From positions 1 through 44,655 of the forward strand of contig NZ_JACJRF010000047.1 of the NCBI RefSeq assembly GCF_014697105.1: a stretch of 44,655 bases of DNA, given 5' to 3'. This document shows positions 24,959 through 33,733 of this stretch, piece by piece (the stretch's first letter is position 1; every line of letters starts with the position of its first letter). Made by a program: the position numbers and the translations under genes. Source of the stretch: Anabaena subtropica FACHB-260 (lineage in GTDB: Bacteria; Cyanobacteriota; Cyanobacteriia; Cyanobacteriales; Nostocaceae). The notes beneath the pieces were generated by a model, which made no database searches, was not told where the DNA came from, and saw only the letters and a list, made by a program, of their open reading frames with translations.

Positions 24959-25030
24959 TGGGGCGTAGCCAAGTGGTAAGGCAGCGGGTTTTGGTCCCGC
25001 CATCCCTAGGTTCGAATCCTAGCGCCCCAG
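24959..25030 (+). tRNA. tRNA-Gln(TTG)
   Basis: 72 nt. Acceptor arms TGGGGCG (24959-24965) and CGCCCCA (25023-25029) pair over 7 bp, with discriminator G. The D arm contains AGTGGTAAGGC. The anticodon stem GCGGG/CCCGC encloses loop TTTTGGT with anticodon TTG, reading CAA. The T arm CTAGGTTCGAATCCTAG is complete. CCA is not encoded. It lies between the kinase-like gene and a hypothetical gene. Confidence 0.96.
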
Positions 25031-25200
25031 TTTCTACCAAAAATAATTCACATTATGCTAATAAGTTAGTATTATTTTATCTTAAACAAATCTTGGGTAA
25101 AGCAATACTAACTTTATTTTTAAGAAAAAGCTGACAGTGATTAAAACTAATTCGGGTCGCTTATTCTGTGGTAAGAGACAAGAGTAGCGTAGTAACTAAA

Positions 25201-25680
25201 TTATTTCTCTGATGATTTTAAAGCCTGATCTAAAACGTGTCTAGCTTGTTCAGCTTTAGATCTTGCTTCTTGGTAACGTAGATTTGCTTGAGCGAAATTT
25301 TTGAGGACTTTAAAACCTTCTTTGAGGCGAGTAATTTCTTCTTCTGTTACTGAATCATCGGAAAACAGAACATCAACAGCTTTACGAATTTCCCAGGCTT
25401 CGGTTCGTGATTCCTGTACTTTTAATTTGAGTGTGGCTAAATTACTCAAGACTTGAACAGCTTGTGTAATCGAATCTTCAGCACTAACACCATCAGCAGG
25501 TGGCTCTTTTACTTCAATTAACTGTTGAGGCCCAAATCCTTCTTCAAGTTCTGTAGGTAGCTTACCAGCATCAATCAGTTCCACCAACTGATCCATCGCT
25601 TTGTCGCGGGCTTTGGCTGAATCTTTCCCAGGAACGGTGAGAATAATTTCTGGGCTTTGAGCTAATGTGTACTGAACCAT
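25201..25680 (-). CDS. Conserved hypothetical protein, 159 aa, coiled-coil C-terminus
   Basis: Not recognised. The N-terminal ~60 residues have a small alpha/beta look (EIILTVPGKDSAKARDKAMD) and the remaining part is helical and highly charged (LRYQEARSKAEQARHVLDQAL), probably a coiled coil. No signal peptide or membrane segment. It is divergent from the two-module membrane protein at 25994 and separated by 313 bases. Likely a cyanobacterial conserved gene of unknown role. Confidence 0.72.
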   Translation of the reverse strand: MVQYTLAQSPEIILTVPGKDSAKARDKAMDQLVELIDAGKLPTELEEGFGPQQLIEVKEPPADGVSAEDSITQAVQVLSNLATLKLKVQESRTEAWEIRKAVDVLFSDDSVTEEEITRLKEGFKVLKNFAQANLRYQEARSKAEQARHVLDQALKSSEK

Positions 25681-25993
25681 ATTGTGATTAACCAGGCCTA
25701 ATCTGCATATTTTAACATTAAAGGGAATGGGGACTGGTGATTGGAAACTGAGAGGTAATAAAAGACTTTTAAGTGAAAAAAATACCCAACCGCTTTTATA
25801 GCAGGAAATCAGGGAGAGGAAAATTCGTTTTGATTCTAGAAATTGGATAAATTATTTTTTGGAGTTATCTAAGAGGTAATGATTTATTTACTTTCTGCTT
25901 AAGATCAAGAACTCAGCACTTCGTTGACAAGTACTTGAGAATCCAACTTTATACTTAAGTAAAGGAGAAAAGTTTCAATAGGAGGGGAGAGCA
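25681..25993. other. Intergenic region with a candidate promoter
   Basis: 313 bases between divergent genes. TTGACA at 25924-25929 is followed 18 bases later by TTTATA or 20 bases later by TATACT (25950-25955), a fair promoter for the + strand gene at 25994, whose ribosome-binding site AGGAGGGGAG is unusually strong. Confidence 0.45.
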
Positions 25994-27289
25994 ATGGCTC
26001 CCAATCCCATTATTATGCAGGCTGTGGAAAAACTGGGCTATCGTGTCACCATTGGTGATGTGGCAACTCAGGCTGGATTAAATTTAGCGGAGGCTGGACA
26101 AGGCTTGTTAGCCCTAGCTAGCGATGCAGGTGGACATTTGCAGGTAGCAGAAACGGGTGATATTGTTTACCTGTTTCCTCGGAATTTTCGAGATATTTTA
26201 CGGAATAAATACCTAAAATTACGATTGCAAGAATGGTGGCAGAAAATATGGGGAATTCTGTTTTACCTGATTCGCATCTCATTTGGAATTTTTCTAGTCG
26301 CTTCCATTGCTCTGATTACTATTGCCATCATCATGATTATCACAGCGATGAACTCAAATAGTGATAATGACAATCGCAATAGTGGTTCTAGTGGTAGTTG
26401 GGGCTTTTTCTACTTCCCTGATTTATTTTGGTATTTCAGCCCCAACTATGGCTATTCTTCACAAGAACGACGACGTAGTAGGCAGGAAAGTAGTGATCTA
26501 AATTTCTTTGAGGCTGTGTTTTCTTTTTTGTTTGGCGATGGTAATCCTAATGCCAATTTAGAAGAACGCCGTTGGCAAGAAATTGCTAGTGTAATTCGTA
26601 GTAACCGTGGTGCAGTGGCAGCAGAACAAATTGCCCCATACTTGGATGATATAGGTGAAGTGTATCAGCAAGAGTACGAAGATTATATGTTGCCTGTGCT
26701 GTTGCGGTTCAACGGACAACCAAGCGTAAGTTCTGAAGGACAAATTGTTTATTACTTCCCAGAGTTGCAGGTAAGAGCAAGTAAAAAACGTCAGCAACCA
26801 CTGGCGGTTTATTTAGAAGAATTTCTCTGGCATTTTAGTGCGGCTAGTTCTGGGCAAGTTATGCTCAGTGCAGGTTTGGGTATAGTCAATTTAGTAGCGG
26901 CTTTGGTATTAGGTGGTTTATTGGCAGATGGTACAGTTGCTGCTGAGTTAGGTGGCTTAGTCGCTTTTGTTCAGGGAATTTATTGGGTGTTGTTGGCTTA
27001 TGGAATAGGTTTTTTGGGCGTTCCTTTAGTCCGTTATTTATGGATTAAGTGGCGTAATCAGAAAATTGCTGCACGTAACCGCGATCGCCTAGCTCGTGCC
27101 AGACTATTAGCAAGTCCCGACGCAGCTTTACAACAAAAAATCGATTACGCTAGTCAGTTTGCCCAAGAGAAAGTTATTGGTACTGAAGATTTAGTTTACT
27201 CCACGGAAACTGACCTACTTGACCAAGAAGTTGAGCGATCTGATCAAATTGAGGCTGAATGGCGAAGAAGGTTGGAGAGTGGGGAGTAA
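25994..27289 (+). CDS. Conserved cyanobacterial/chloroplast membrane protein with duplicated module
   Basis: 431 aa. A winged-helix-like module (residues about 1-60; VTIGDVATQAGLNLAEAGQG...GDIVYLFP) is followed by a TM helix (about 80-110) and a Ser/Asn/Tyr-rich linker. A second similar module (about 195-275; ...QEYEDYMLPVLLRFNG...GQIVYYFP) leads to two TM helices (about 293-350) and a charged C-terminal coil. Both modules end with the G-x-I-V-Y-x-F-P phrase. From memory, related proteins occur in plant chloroplasts, but no function is known to me. A bundle of two DNA/protein-binding-type modules on a membrane anchor is inferred only. Strong ribosome-binding site AGGAGGGGAG. Confidence 0.75.
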   Translation: MAPNPIIMQAVEKLGYRVTIGDVATQAGLNLAEAGQGLLALASDAGGHLQVAETGDIVYLFPRNFRDILRNKYLKLRLQEWWQKIWGILFYLIRISFGIFLVASIALITIAIIMIITAMNSNSDNDNRNSGSSGSWGFFYFPDLFWYFSPNYGYSSQERRRSRQESSDLNFFEAVFSFLFGDGNPNANLEERRWQEIASVIRSNRGAVAAEQIAPYLDDIGEVYQQEYEDYMLPVLLRFNGQPSVSSEGQIVYYFPELQVRASKKRQQPLAVYLEEFLWHFSAASSGQVMLSAGLGIVNLVAALVLGGLLADGTVAAELGGLVAFVQGIYWVLLAYGIGFLGVPLVRYLWIKWRNQKIAARNRDRLARARLLASPDAALQQKIDYASQFAQEKVIGTEDLVYSTETDLLDQEVERSDQIEAEWRRRLESGE

Positions 27290-27295
27290 TATCAA

Positions 27296-27316
27296 TTCAA
27301 AATTCAAAATTCAAAA
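27296..27316. repeat. Heptanucleotide tandem repeat (TTCAAAA)x3
   Basis: Three exact TTCAAAA units in the short convergent gap after the 431-aa gene. Like the repeats at 22784 and 33706 it follows a stop codon closely. Confidence 0.7.
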
Positions 27317-27385
27317 TTAACTAACTCTCAAAAAGTAGGGAGAGATGAGGGAGAAATTCTGATTCAGCACTCCCTCACTCCTTAA

Positions 27386-28540
27386 TTACTTCGCCTTAAT
27401 GGGTGTAAGGGCGACACCGCGATAGTAATGTCCTAGTATTTGTAGATGGTTAGCGCCACGTAGAGCTAAATTATAGGCTCCCCATTGACTCATACCTAAA
27501 CCATGACCAAAGCCCAAGCCTTGGAGGGTAAAGGTACCATTTGCTCCTCTGGTGACGTTAAAGCGAGTACTTCTGAGTTTGAGAGCAGTACGCACTTCTT
27601 CGCCCCGCAGGACTTTTGTACCTTTATCTCCAACGACTCTTAAAGCTTTCACACTGCGGAATGGAGAGAAAGATTCGGGAACTATTTCTCTGATATTACC
27701 GATACCAGAAATTCTGGCGCTGATTTCTGCCGGGGTAAAGGTTCTTTGCCAATTACATTCTTTAATGTTTTGGTCGTAGTCTTGAACAGCACGTAGGTAA
27801 GGAAGGGGATTACTCCAAACATCTTCTACGTTTTCTGTGTGTCCTCCAGAACAAGCGTGGAAGACCGAAAGAATGAGATTATTTTTATAAGTTAAGACTT
27901 GCCCGGCTGTACCATCAACGGCGGAGTAAGTTGCAGAAGATTCACTACTGACTCCTTTATAAATTTGCCAGCGATCTGGGCTATCACCTAAATCGTAAAC
28001 AGGGTTACTACGCTGTTGTTCTCGCTTGTATAGGGCATAGGTACGGGCGGCGATCGCTTGCGCTTTTAGGGCTTCCTCAGGCCAGCTAGAACTCATTTCT
28101 CCACCTACGACACTGTAGAGATATTCTTCTAAATCTATCCAGTTAACGACATCTATACCTTTTTCTGTGGGTACAACTAGAGTTCTGCCACGAAACCAGC
28201 GATCGCCTATATAAACGAATCCTTTATCTGAGGGTTCAATCCAAAATAAACCAGATTGCCATTTATCTAAAGCTACTCCTCCAGGAACGGCTTGAGCATA
28301 GAAGGAACTCATCGCTGGCAATTGTCCCAAAGTACGCCCTGTGCTATCTTTGACAATTGCCGTTGTGGAACTGCCAACTTTAGCTTGATTGACTCCTCTC
28401 TCAATTGCCACACGTAGGATAACTGAGGCTTGAGCAGGAGCGACCATAACTATCCACAATACGATACCTAGCCACCAATGACGGACTTTAATCTGGGAAA
28501 ATAAAGAGCCTAACAACAGTTGAAATTTCATACTGATCAT
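27386..28540 (-). CDS. SpoIID/LytB-domain secreted protein
   Basis: 384 aa. Signal peptide/TM (WWLGIVLWIVMVAPAQA) is followed by SpoIID domain phrases: IDLEEYLYSVVGGEMSSSWP, EALKAQAIAARTYAL, DDRWQIYKGV-like residues near 200, and near the end GFGHGLGMSQWGAYNLA. In B. subtilis the Glu of GGEM-type motif is catalytic in lytic transglycosylase activity against glycan strands lacking stem peptides. In cyanobacteria SpoIID-like proteins are often involved in cell wall or septum work, here inferred. Two in-frame ATGs (28540 and 28531) can start it; neither has a clear Shine-Dalgarno. Confidence 0.87.
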   Translation of the reverse strand: MISMKFQLLLGSLFSQIKVRHWWLGIVLWIVMVAPAQASVILRVAIERGVNQAKVGSSTTAIVKDSTGRTLGQLPAMSSFYAQAVPGGVALDKWQSGLFWIEPSDKGFVYIGDRWFRGRTLVVPTEKGIDVVNWIDLEEYLYSVVGGEMSSSWPEEALKAQAIAARTYALYKREQQRSNPVYDLGDSPDRWQIYKGVSSESSATYSAVDGTAGQVLTYKNNLILSVFHACSGGHTENVEDVWSNPLPYLRAVQDYDQNIKECNWQRTFTPAEISARISGIGNIREIVPESFSPFRSVKALRVVGDKGTKVLRGEEVRTALKLRSTRFNVTRGANGTFTLQGLGFGHGLGMSQWGAYNLALRGANHLQILGHYYRGVALTPIKAK

Positions 28541-28696
28541 CTAGTCACATTAGTATCTGTTAGCAGTTCTGGACTATATCGCCCACAACTTAAGATAAGA
28601 CAATTTTCTCAAGTAAGAGGTTGCCACTTCCTCACAATTATGCAATGTATTTTGTGGGGTGTGAGATCAGGATGAATTGGTGAGAATAACTACTGA

Positions 28697-29440
28697 CTAA
28701 ACTGAACGATAGGCAACGCGGAGGCTTTGGATGAGAATAATTAAAGATGCGATCGCCATCAATCCACCCCAAAACCAATAGGGTAATAATAAATATCTTT
28801 GCATCTGGGCTGTATCTGATAATCCTAAAGGACCGGCAGAATAACTAAATAGATAATTTAATTGATGGTAGGTACTGATACAGGCTTGTACACCTAAAAA
28901 TTGAATGGCGAATCCCTGCATCCATCGGGGAGCTTTCAGGGAAATCCCCAAGATAATTAGACCTAACAAGGGAATTGCCACCAATCCAAACGCAGAACGC
29001 ACCCAAATTAATGTAGAAATTAATAAAAAACTCCCTAGTATTTTCAGACTAAGGGAGGCGGCGATAAAACTACGAGAAGCTAAAATCAAAGCTGCACCAG
29101 CAAGAGGTGGTCCCATCGGCCCTGCTGCGGCTACTAAACCCGGCCCTATAGGGCCTAATGATGTACTAATGGCATAGGTTGCTACACCGGAACCATTACC
29201 AAAAATTTGTAATTTGAGAAACTGACCACCCAAAAGTAAGGCCATCAAGCCATGACCCATTTCATGGAACCAAGTAGCTAGGATAGTAAAAGGGTATAAA
29301 ATATAATCTCCTCCTGGGAATTGCCACAGTACTGCTGTAGCGATCGCGGCTCCTACTAACCAAGTTAGCCCCATACGTTCCACTTCTGCTGGTGCTTCTT
29401 GGTGAAGTAAGGTTTCAAATTCTTTCCCTGGCTGGCTCAT
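28697..29440 (-). CDS. M50-type membrane metallopeptidase
   Basis: 247 aa, about six TM helices. The zinc-binding motif HEMGH sits in TWFHEMGHGLMALLLGG near residues 57-73; a further M50-like phrase is GPMGPPLAGAALIL. Site-2-type proteases cut substrates within or near the membrane; the family match is to the M50B-like group of bacterial HEMGH proteins. No PDZ domain is visible. It lies between the FHA gene and SpoIID-like gene, all on the minus strand, but with spacers and a hairpin between FHA and this gene. Confidence 0.82.
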   Translation of the reverse strand: MSQPGKEFETLLHQEAPAEVERMGLTWLVGAAIATAVLWQFPGGDYILYPFTILATWFHEMGHGLMALLLGGQFLKLQIFGNGSGVATYAISTSLGPIGPGLVAAAGPMGPPLAGAALILASRSFIAASLSLKILGSFLLISTLIWVRSAFGLVAIPLLGLIILGISLKAPRWMQGFAIQFLGVQACISTYHQLNYLFSYSAGPLGLSDTAQMQRYLLLPYWFWGGLMAIASLIILIQSLRVAYRSV

Positions 29441-29480
29441 GTTAATTCGTAATTATTACTATTTTGTACTGTTATTTAAA

Positions 29481-29518
29481 TGTAAGGGTGTAGGGCTTTA
29501 AACACCTAAACCCTTACA
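29481..29518 (-). terminator. Hairpin after FHA gene
   Basis: 14-nt arms (29481-29494 and 29505-29518) pair at 13 of 14 positions around a 10-nt loop. It lies just downstream of the FHA gene on the minus strand and before the M50 gene. Its GGGTGTAGG core recurs elsewhere in the window. Confidence 0.6.
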
Positions 29519-29532
29519 CCCCTACTCTTTAA

Positions 29533-30384
29533 TTAAGCCAATTTAAAGAGAAATGTGACTAAATCGCCTTTACCTAGACTGATGCGATCGCCTGGTCTGA
29601 GGCGGTGTCTGTTGCCTGGTGGTAGGGGTAAATTGTTAATGTAAGTACCGTTGGAACTGCCCACATCTTCTATATAGTGCGCGTCGCCCTCAATGCGAAT
29701 ATCGGCGTGTACCCTTGAAACAATCTCGGAGTTGCTAAAGCCCGAAACATCGACATCTGGAGGAATGCGATCGTTAGGTTTCCCAATATGAACCACAGAC
29801 AAGCTGGGAGGTAATTCTATTTCCTGATCACTTTGAACATGAACTAACCGCGCCGTAATCTGCTGTAATTGTGTTCTAGCGGGAGATGAGGGTGCGGCGA
29901 CAGGTGCTGGTGGTAGGGGTTCTACTGCTGGAACTGGTTCTGGTGGTGCTATGGGTTCGGGTGGGGGAGTGGGAATACTTGCTTCAGCCGCTACAGGTTC
30001 GGCTGCAACTGTTGGTGGTGGTGCAGCAGGTGTAACTTCCACGACTACTGGAGGTGCGGCTACAGCTGTTGGCGGTAAGGGTGAAGGAGTAGCTGGATTC
30101 TCAGCCACAGGGTCAATGCCTAAGGCATTAGGTTGTAACAATTCTAAAAGGGGATCGGGATTAACTAGAGGTGGTACTTCTACTGGAACATCAGGGGCGA
30201 CAGTAGCAGCAGGTGCAGCAACTGAATGTAGGTTAAAGCCACACTGACCACAGAAAGCGGCATCAGACTGTACAGTTGCGCCACAATTGGGACAATTGCT
30301 AGTAGCGGGTAACGGCGTGTAGCAAGCTTCACATTGGACAGCGCCGTCTGGATTGGGGTGATTGCAATTTGGGCAGACGATCAT
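29533..30384 (-). CDS. FHA-domain protein with two N-terminal zinc ribbons
   Basis: 283 aa. Two zinc-ribbon units (CPNCNHPNPDGAVQCEAC and CPNCGATVQSDAAFCGQC) lead to a long Pro/Ala/Val-rich linker (about 60-170) and a C-terminal FHA domain (about 195-283) with the phosphothreonine-binding residues in SRVHADI and GSSNGTYINNLPL. FHA domains read phosphothreonine from Ser/Thr kinases; the zinc ribbons suggest a scaffold. No kinase gene is adjacent. Cytosolic; single gene followed by a hairpin. Confidence 0.88.
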   Translation of the reverse strand: MIVCPNCNHPNPDGAVQCEACYTPLPATSNCPNCGATVQSDAAFCGQCGFNLHSVAAPAATVAPDVPVEVPPLVNPDPLLELLQPNALGIDPVAENPATPSPLPPTAVAAPPVVVEVTPAAPPPTVAAEPVAAEASIPTPPPEPIAPPEPVPAVEPLPPAPVAAPSSPARTQLQQITARLVHVQSDQEIELPPSLSVVHIGKPNDRIPPDVDVSGFSNSEIVSRVHADIRIEGDAHYIEDVGSSNGTYINNLPLPPGNRHRLRPGDRISLGKGDLVTFLFKLA

Positions 30385-30479
30385 TGATTTAAGCCTTTGT
30401 TCAAGAGCATCCTAAATATAGTGCTAACAAGCAAACTAACCTTGGCCGGACTTACGTGACGAGAGTCTTGGCTTTTTGA

Positions 30480-30516
30480 GGGTGTAAGAGTATGAGGGTA
30501 TTAAATACCTACACCC
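30480..30516. repeat. Hairpin repeat with GGGTGTA arms
   Basis: GGGTGTA (30480-30486) pairs with TACACCC (30510-30516), and GGTATT / AATACC forms an inner stem. It lies between the 6-phosphogluconolactonase and FHA genes. It shares the GGGTGTA core with hairpins near 521, 6725 and 29481. Confidence 0.5.
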
Positions 30517-30674
30517 CCACACCCCAATATTTCCTACCCAAAACCTAGATTTTTCATTTTCATCGGTAAGTCTTGCTTGGGTGAGATACCCAAAGGTTAG
30601 GCTTGTCTTCATGAGAAATGCGGCAAGGGGGTGACTCTAGCTTCCGATTTTAACAATTACTCGTGATGGGAAAA

Positions 30675-31397
30675 TCAAACCGTGAGTTCCGCACCTGCGG
30701 CTGCATCCAGTAGCCACAAAAGTTCACCTTGGGGCTGGATTAAGCGGGATGGATAAGCTAAGTCATCTGCACTTGGCGCGAAGACTTGAGCAAGGGCTGG
30801 GCGTTTGTTAGCACCTGCAACCACAAAAATCACACTGCGAGCAGCGTTAATGAATGGGTATGTGAAGGTTATACGGGGGTTACCGTCTTTGTTACCCACG
30901 GTAATTAAGCGATCGCGGACTTGTAAAGCTTCTGTGTGGGGAAACAAAGATGCGGTATGGGCATCATCACCCATTCCTAGCAATACTACATCCAAGGCGG
31001 GAAACTCTCCGGGTGCAGAGTTGAAAAATGCTTGCAGGTGCTGTTCGTAGTTAGCGGCTGACAAAGCCGGATTATTATCTAAGGTGGGGACGGCGTGAAT
31101 GTTCGCTCTTGGGATATCAACGCGATCTAGCCACGCACGACGCGCCATTAGTTCATTACTATCGGGATGATCTGCTGGGACATAACGTTCATCTCCCCAG
31201 AAAACATGAATTTTATCCCAAGGTAATTTTTGATTGGCGATCGCTTCATACAACGGCTTTGGTGTGCTACCGCCGGACAAAGCAATGGTAAATCGCCCTT
31301 GCTGTTTAATGGCAGTATCTAACTTGGTGAGGATCAAATCGAGCGATCGCGCGATTAACGCTGTTTGATCCGGTAAGACTTCAACCGTTCTTTTCAT
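30675..31397 (-). CDS. pgl: 6-phosphogluconolactonase
   Basis: 240 aa, family length. The ligand-binding ALSGGSTPKPLYEAI near residues 38-52, VFWGDERYVPADHPDSNE near 66-83 and LGMGDDAHTASLFP near 140-153 are diagnostic. It hydrolyses 6-phosphogluconolactone to 6-phosphogluconate, second step of the oxidative pentose phosphate pathway, a main NADPH source at night and in heterocysts. Neither zwf nor gnd lies beside it. Starts with ATG; the 576-base gap upstream contains no clear gene. Confidence 0.93.
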   Translation of the reverse strand: MKRTVEVLPDQTALIARSLDLILTKLDTAIKQQGRFTIALSGGSTPKPLYEAIANQKLPWDKIHVFWGDERYVPADHPDSNELMARRAWLDRVDIPRANIHAVPTLDNNPALSAANYEQHLQAFFNSAPGEFPALDVVLLGMGDDAHTASLFPHTEALQVRDRLITVGNKDGNPRITFTYPFINAARSVIFVVAGANKRPALAQVFAPSADDLAYPSRLIQPQGELLWLLDAAAGAELTV

Positions 31398-31973
31398 GGC
31401 TTCATGATCACATTACCTGCTTCCAGCAATACAATACCCAACTTATGACAACCCCCCTTTTTAACTTTTGAAACTCTTAACATCAGCAATTAGGTGGATA
31501 TAAGTCAATATGATTTATCCTTATCACTTTCTATAGTTGGTTGTCAGTAGTCAGTTGTACTAACCATTGAAGACTCTGCTGCTGGAAGAAAAAGAGACGG
31601 GTAACTGCGAACTAGGTACTGGGAATAATCTTCTACTGCATGAAGTAGCTTTTAAATCAATGTTTATTATTAAACTTTTTAGTCAGATATGTAATCCTCA
31701 TCATCGTTCGCAGCAAGAATGATGAGGAATACTGAATAATTTCTTTTGCAGAACTAAGTAAATTGGGAATCTCCCGAACGTTCAGCGAATAAGTCTGAAA
31801 TTTCCAGATTATTACCTCGTGGTTTGAGAGTCCCCAACAAAGTGAATTACTACTACTGCTAGTAAGCAAAATAACGTTTACTAAGTACCCTGGCTTCTAA
31901 CTAAAGTAATAACTTCATCAAGAAAATCCCAAATTTTGCTCACAGGTGAAAACTCTTCTCTACAAAAGCACGG
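31398..31973. other. Intergenic region with possible peptide-like frames
   Basis: 576 bases between ChaB-like and pgl genes. No standard gene. On the minus strand two short frames have coding-like composition: one ends at 31754 and reads L-K-P-R-G-N-N-L-E-I-S-D-L-F-A-E (possible TTG start at 31840, 28 aa), and one nearer 31900 contains W-D-F-L-D-E-V-I-T-L-V-R (GTG start possible). A 10-bp hairpin at 31695-31728 follows the first. These may be remnants of a lost gene or tiny genes; I cannot choose. Confidence 0.4.
31695..31728 (-). terminator. 10-bp hairpin
   Basis: TCCTCATCAT (31695-31704) pairs with ATGATGAGGA (31719-31728) around a 14-nt loop. No long T run follows on either strand. It sits just after the possible short frame on the minus strand. 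Confidence 0.5.
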
Positions 31974-32177
31974 TTATTCTAGCTTTTTTTGCCAATGTCC
32001 ACTATCGTCCTTTTCATAATCCCGCTTAACAGCACTCCACGCAACGCGAAAAGCGCTTTCTTCTTCGCTATATTCTTTTTCAGAATTATTAAATGCTGCC
32101 CGAAAAATTTCTTGGGCGTGCTTGGGTAAATGTTCCCTTACTGAATCTGGTAAGTCATCAATGTGCTGATAAGGCAT
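31974..32177 (-). CDS. ChaB-family protein
   Basis: 67 aa, full ChaB-domain length. Pattern: LPDSVREHLPKHAQEIFRAA and AFRVAWSAVKRDYEKD, the usual layout of this small helical family. ChaB was named as a regulator of the ChaA cation antiporter in E. coli, but in other bacteria its role is unclear; no ChaA is adjacent. Starts with ATG. Downstream of the GST-like gene on the same strand, 59 bases away, so could be cotranscribed. Confidence 0.85.
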   Translation of the reverse strand: MPYQHIDDLPDSVREHLPKHAQEIFRAAFNNSEKEYSEEESAFRVAWSAVKRDYEKDDSGHWQKKLE

Positions 32178-32236
32178 AATTTCAACTCTTTTAGTGGTTA
32201 ATTAAAGAGAGTTGTTGTGTTTCTCGTGGCAATCCT

Positions 32237-33205
32237 CTATGTAAATATTCTATCGCGGTTGTGTGGTGCATCAAAATCAATCACAGGGCCTTTCGGCACA
32301 ATGCGGGTGGGGTTAACTTTGGGATGGCTTCTGTAATAATGTCGTTTAATGTGGTCAAGATTACAGGTTTCTCTTACTCCTGGAAATTGATAAAGTTCTT
32401 TGAGGTAATTCCAGAGATTGGGATATTCGACAATTCGGCGTAAGTTACATTTGAAATGTACGTAATAAACTGCATCGAAGCGAAATAGCGTAGTAAACAT
32501 ACACCAATCAGCTTCAGTAATTTGCTCTCCACAAAGATAGCGTTGCTTGCCTAATATATTTTCCCAATAATCAAGGGTAGCAAATAATTCTGTTACTGCT
32601 TCATTGTAGGCTGACTGAGATGTTGCAAAGCCGGCGCGATAAACACCGTTATTTATAGGTTGATAAATTGCGTCTATGGTCTCGTTAATTTTCTTTTGTA
32701 AATGTTGAGGATAAAAATTGATATCTTTTGTAGCTAAAGACTCAAATTCTGTATCCAACATTCGGATGATTTCTCGAGACTCATTATTAACAATAGTTTG
32801 GGTTTGTTTATCCCATAAAACTGGGACTGTTACCCGTCCATTGTAATTAGCATCAGCTTTAAGATAAATTTGCCAAAGGTACTGAGCGCCATTAACGGTA
32901 TCAGGAATACACCCTGGCTCATCACTAAATTCCCAACTATTTTGATCAATCTCTGGGGCTAATACTGATAGTCCAATCACATTTTCTAGTCCCTTCAATT
33001 GGCGGAGAATTGCCGTGCGGCACGCCCAAGGACAAGCCCAGGAAATATACAAATGATAACGACCAGATTCAGCTTGAAATCCACTGGAACCATCGGCTGT
33101 AATCTGGTTACGAAATGTAGTAGAAGGACGAATAAATTTGCCCTGAGAATCTTCCTGATCCCGTTCAGATACCCACCGACCATCTTTGAGAATTCCCAAA
33201 CCCAT
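32237..33205 (-). CDS. yqjG: Glutathionyl-hydroquinone reductase (YqjG/Ecm4 family)
   Basis: 322 aa. Catalytic Cys58 in ISWACPWACRTAI identifies the Xi-class, Cys-type glutathione transferases, which reduce glutathionyl-hydroquinones with release of glutathione. Other family phrases are SRYHLYISWACP, VPVLWDKQTQTIVNNESREI and YLCGEQITEADWCMFTTL. The length matches the family. It is 41 bases downstream of gatC on the same strand, so they may be cotranscribed, though no function is shared. A role in quinone turnover under photooxidative stress is inference. Confidence 0.92.
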   Translation of the reverse strand: MGLGILKDGRWVSERDQEDSQGKFIRPSTTFRNQITADGSSGFQAESGRYHLYISWACPWACRTAILRQLKGLENVIGLSVLAPEIDQNSWEFSDEPGCIPDTVNGAQYLWQIYLKADANYNGRVTVPVLWDKQTQTIVNNESREIIRMLDTEFESLATKDINFYPQHLQKKINETIDAIYQPINNGVYRAGFATSQSAYNEAVTELFATLDYWENILGKQRYLCGEQITEADWCMFTTLFRFDAVYYVHFKCNLRRIVEYPNLWNYLKELYQFPGVRETCNLDHIKRHYYRSHPKVNPTRIVPKGPVIDFDAPHNRDRIFT

Positions 33206-33246
33206 AGTTTGCTCCTTAGTCAGTTATCATTAGTTTATGCTGTTGA

Positions 33247-33537
33247 CTATTCAGCATTGAGAATTTTTGGTACTTTGAAAAATTCGCCTTCTTGATCAGG
33301 CGCACTGCTTAGGATAGCTTCCCTATCAGCACAGGGTTGTAGGTTATCTTCTCTGGTGACGTTGCTGACATCAATTGCCCGTGTTGTGGGAATTACATCA
33401 TTAACATCCAATTCATTCAGTTGCTCGACATAATCCAAAATACTTCCTAGCTGGGTGGTAAATTGTTCTTCTTCTTCTGGAGTCAGTTCTAAACGGGCAA
33501 GCAGGGCTACTTTACGGACTTGTTCGCGGTCAATCAT
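33247..33537 (-). CDS. gatC: Asp-tRNA(Asn)/Glu-tRNA(Gln) amidotransferase subunit C
   Basis: 96 aa, family size. Family phrases: VRKVALLARLELTPEEEEQF at residues 7-26, LGSILDYVEQLNELDVNDV, TTRAIDVSNVTREDN and APDQEGEFFKVPKIL at the end. GatC steadies GatA within GatCAB, which amidates mischarged Glu-tRNA(Gln), needed because cyanobacteria lack glutaminyl-tRNA synthetase. gatA and gatB are not here. Same strand as ycf3, about 195 bases downstream. Confidence 0.95.
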   Translation of the reverse strand: MIDREQVRKVALLARLELTPEEEEQFTTQLGSILDYVEQLNELDVNDVIPTTRAIDVSNVTREDNLQPCADREAILSSAPDQEGEFFKVPKILNAE

Positions 33538-33705
33538 ATTTTGTTATTTGTTAGTTGTTAATAGTCAATAGTCATTAGTTAAATAACTAGTACAACACGA
33601 CGCAAATAAAACATCAATTCCAAATCAACGAAATGCTGAGACTGTATTTATTTTGAATTTCCAATTCATGGCAGTACTAGCAGGCGAGAAACTCTGCCTA
33701 CTAAC

Positions 33706-33733
33706 TATGGACTATGGACTGTGGACTATTGAC
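33706..33733. repeat. Heptanucleotide tandem repeat (TATGGAC-type)
   Basis: Four units, TATGGAC, TATGGAC, TGTGGAC and TATTGAC, ending exactly on the first base of the ycf3 stop codon (33733-33735 on the minus strand). Confidence 0.7.

Noticed and set aside
24880-25134. 84-codon open frame across the tRNA-Gln
   Set aside because: It runs straight through a complete tRNA and its own promoter; peptide composition is not protein-like.
29951-30247. 98-codon Gly/Ala/Thr-rich + strand frame inside the FHA gene
   Set aside because: It is the complement of the Pro/Ala-rich linker of the FHA protein.
31760-31780. Possible PatS/PatX-like peptide (A-E-R-S-G-D near the end of the short frame)
   Set aside because: PatS-type signals need R-G-S-G-R or close variants at the C-terminus; this has R-S-G-D followed by more residues.
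31657-31869. 70-codon minus-strand frame in the pgl upstream gap
   Set aside because: Composition is not protein-like and another frame over the same bases looks better, so neither is called as a gene.
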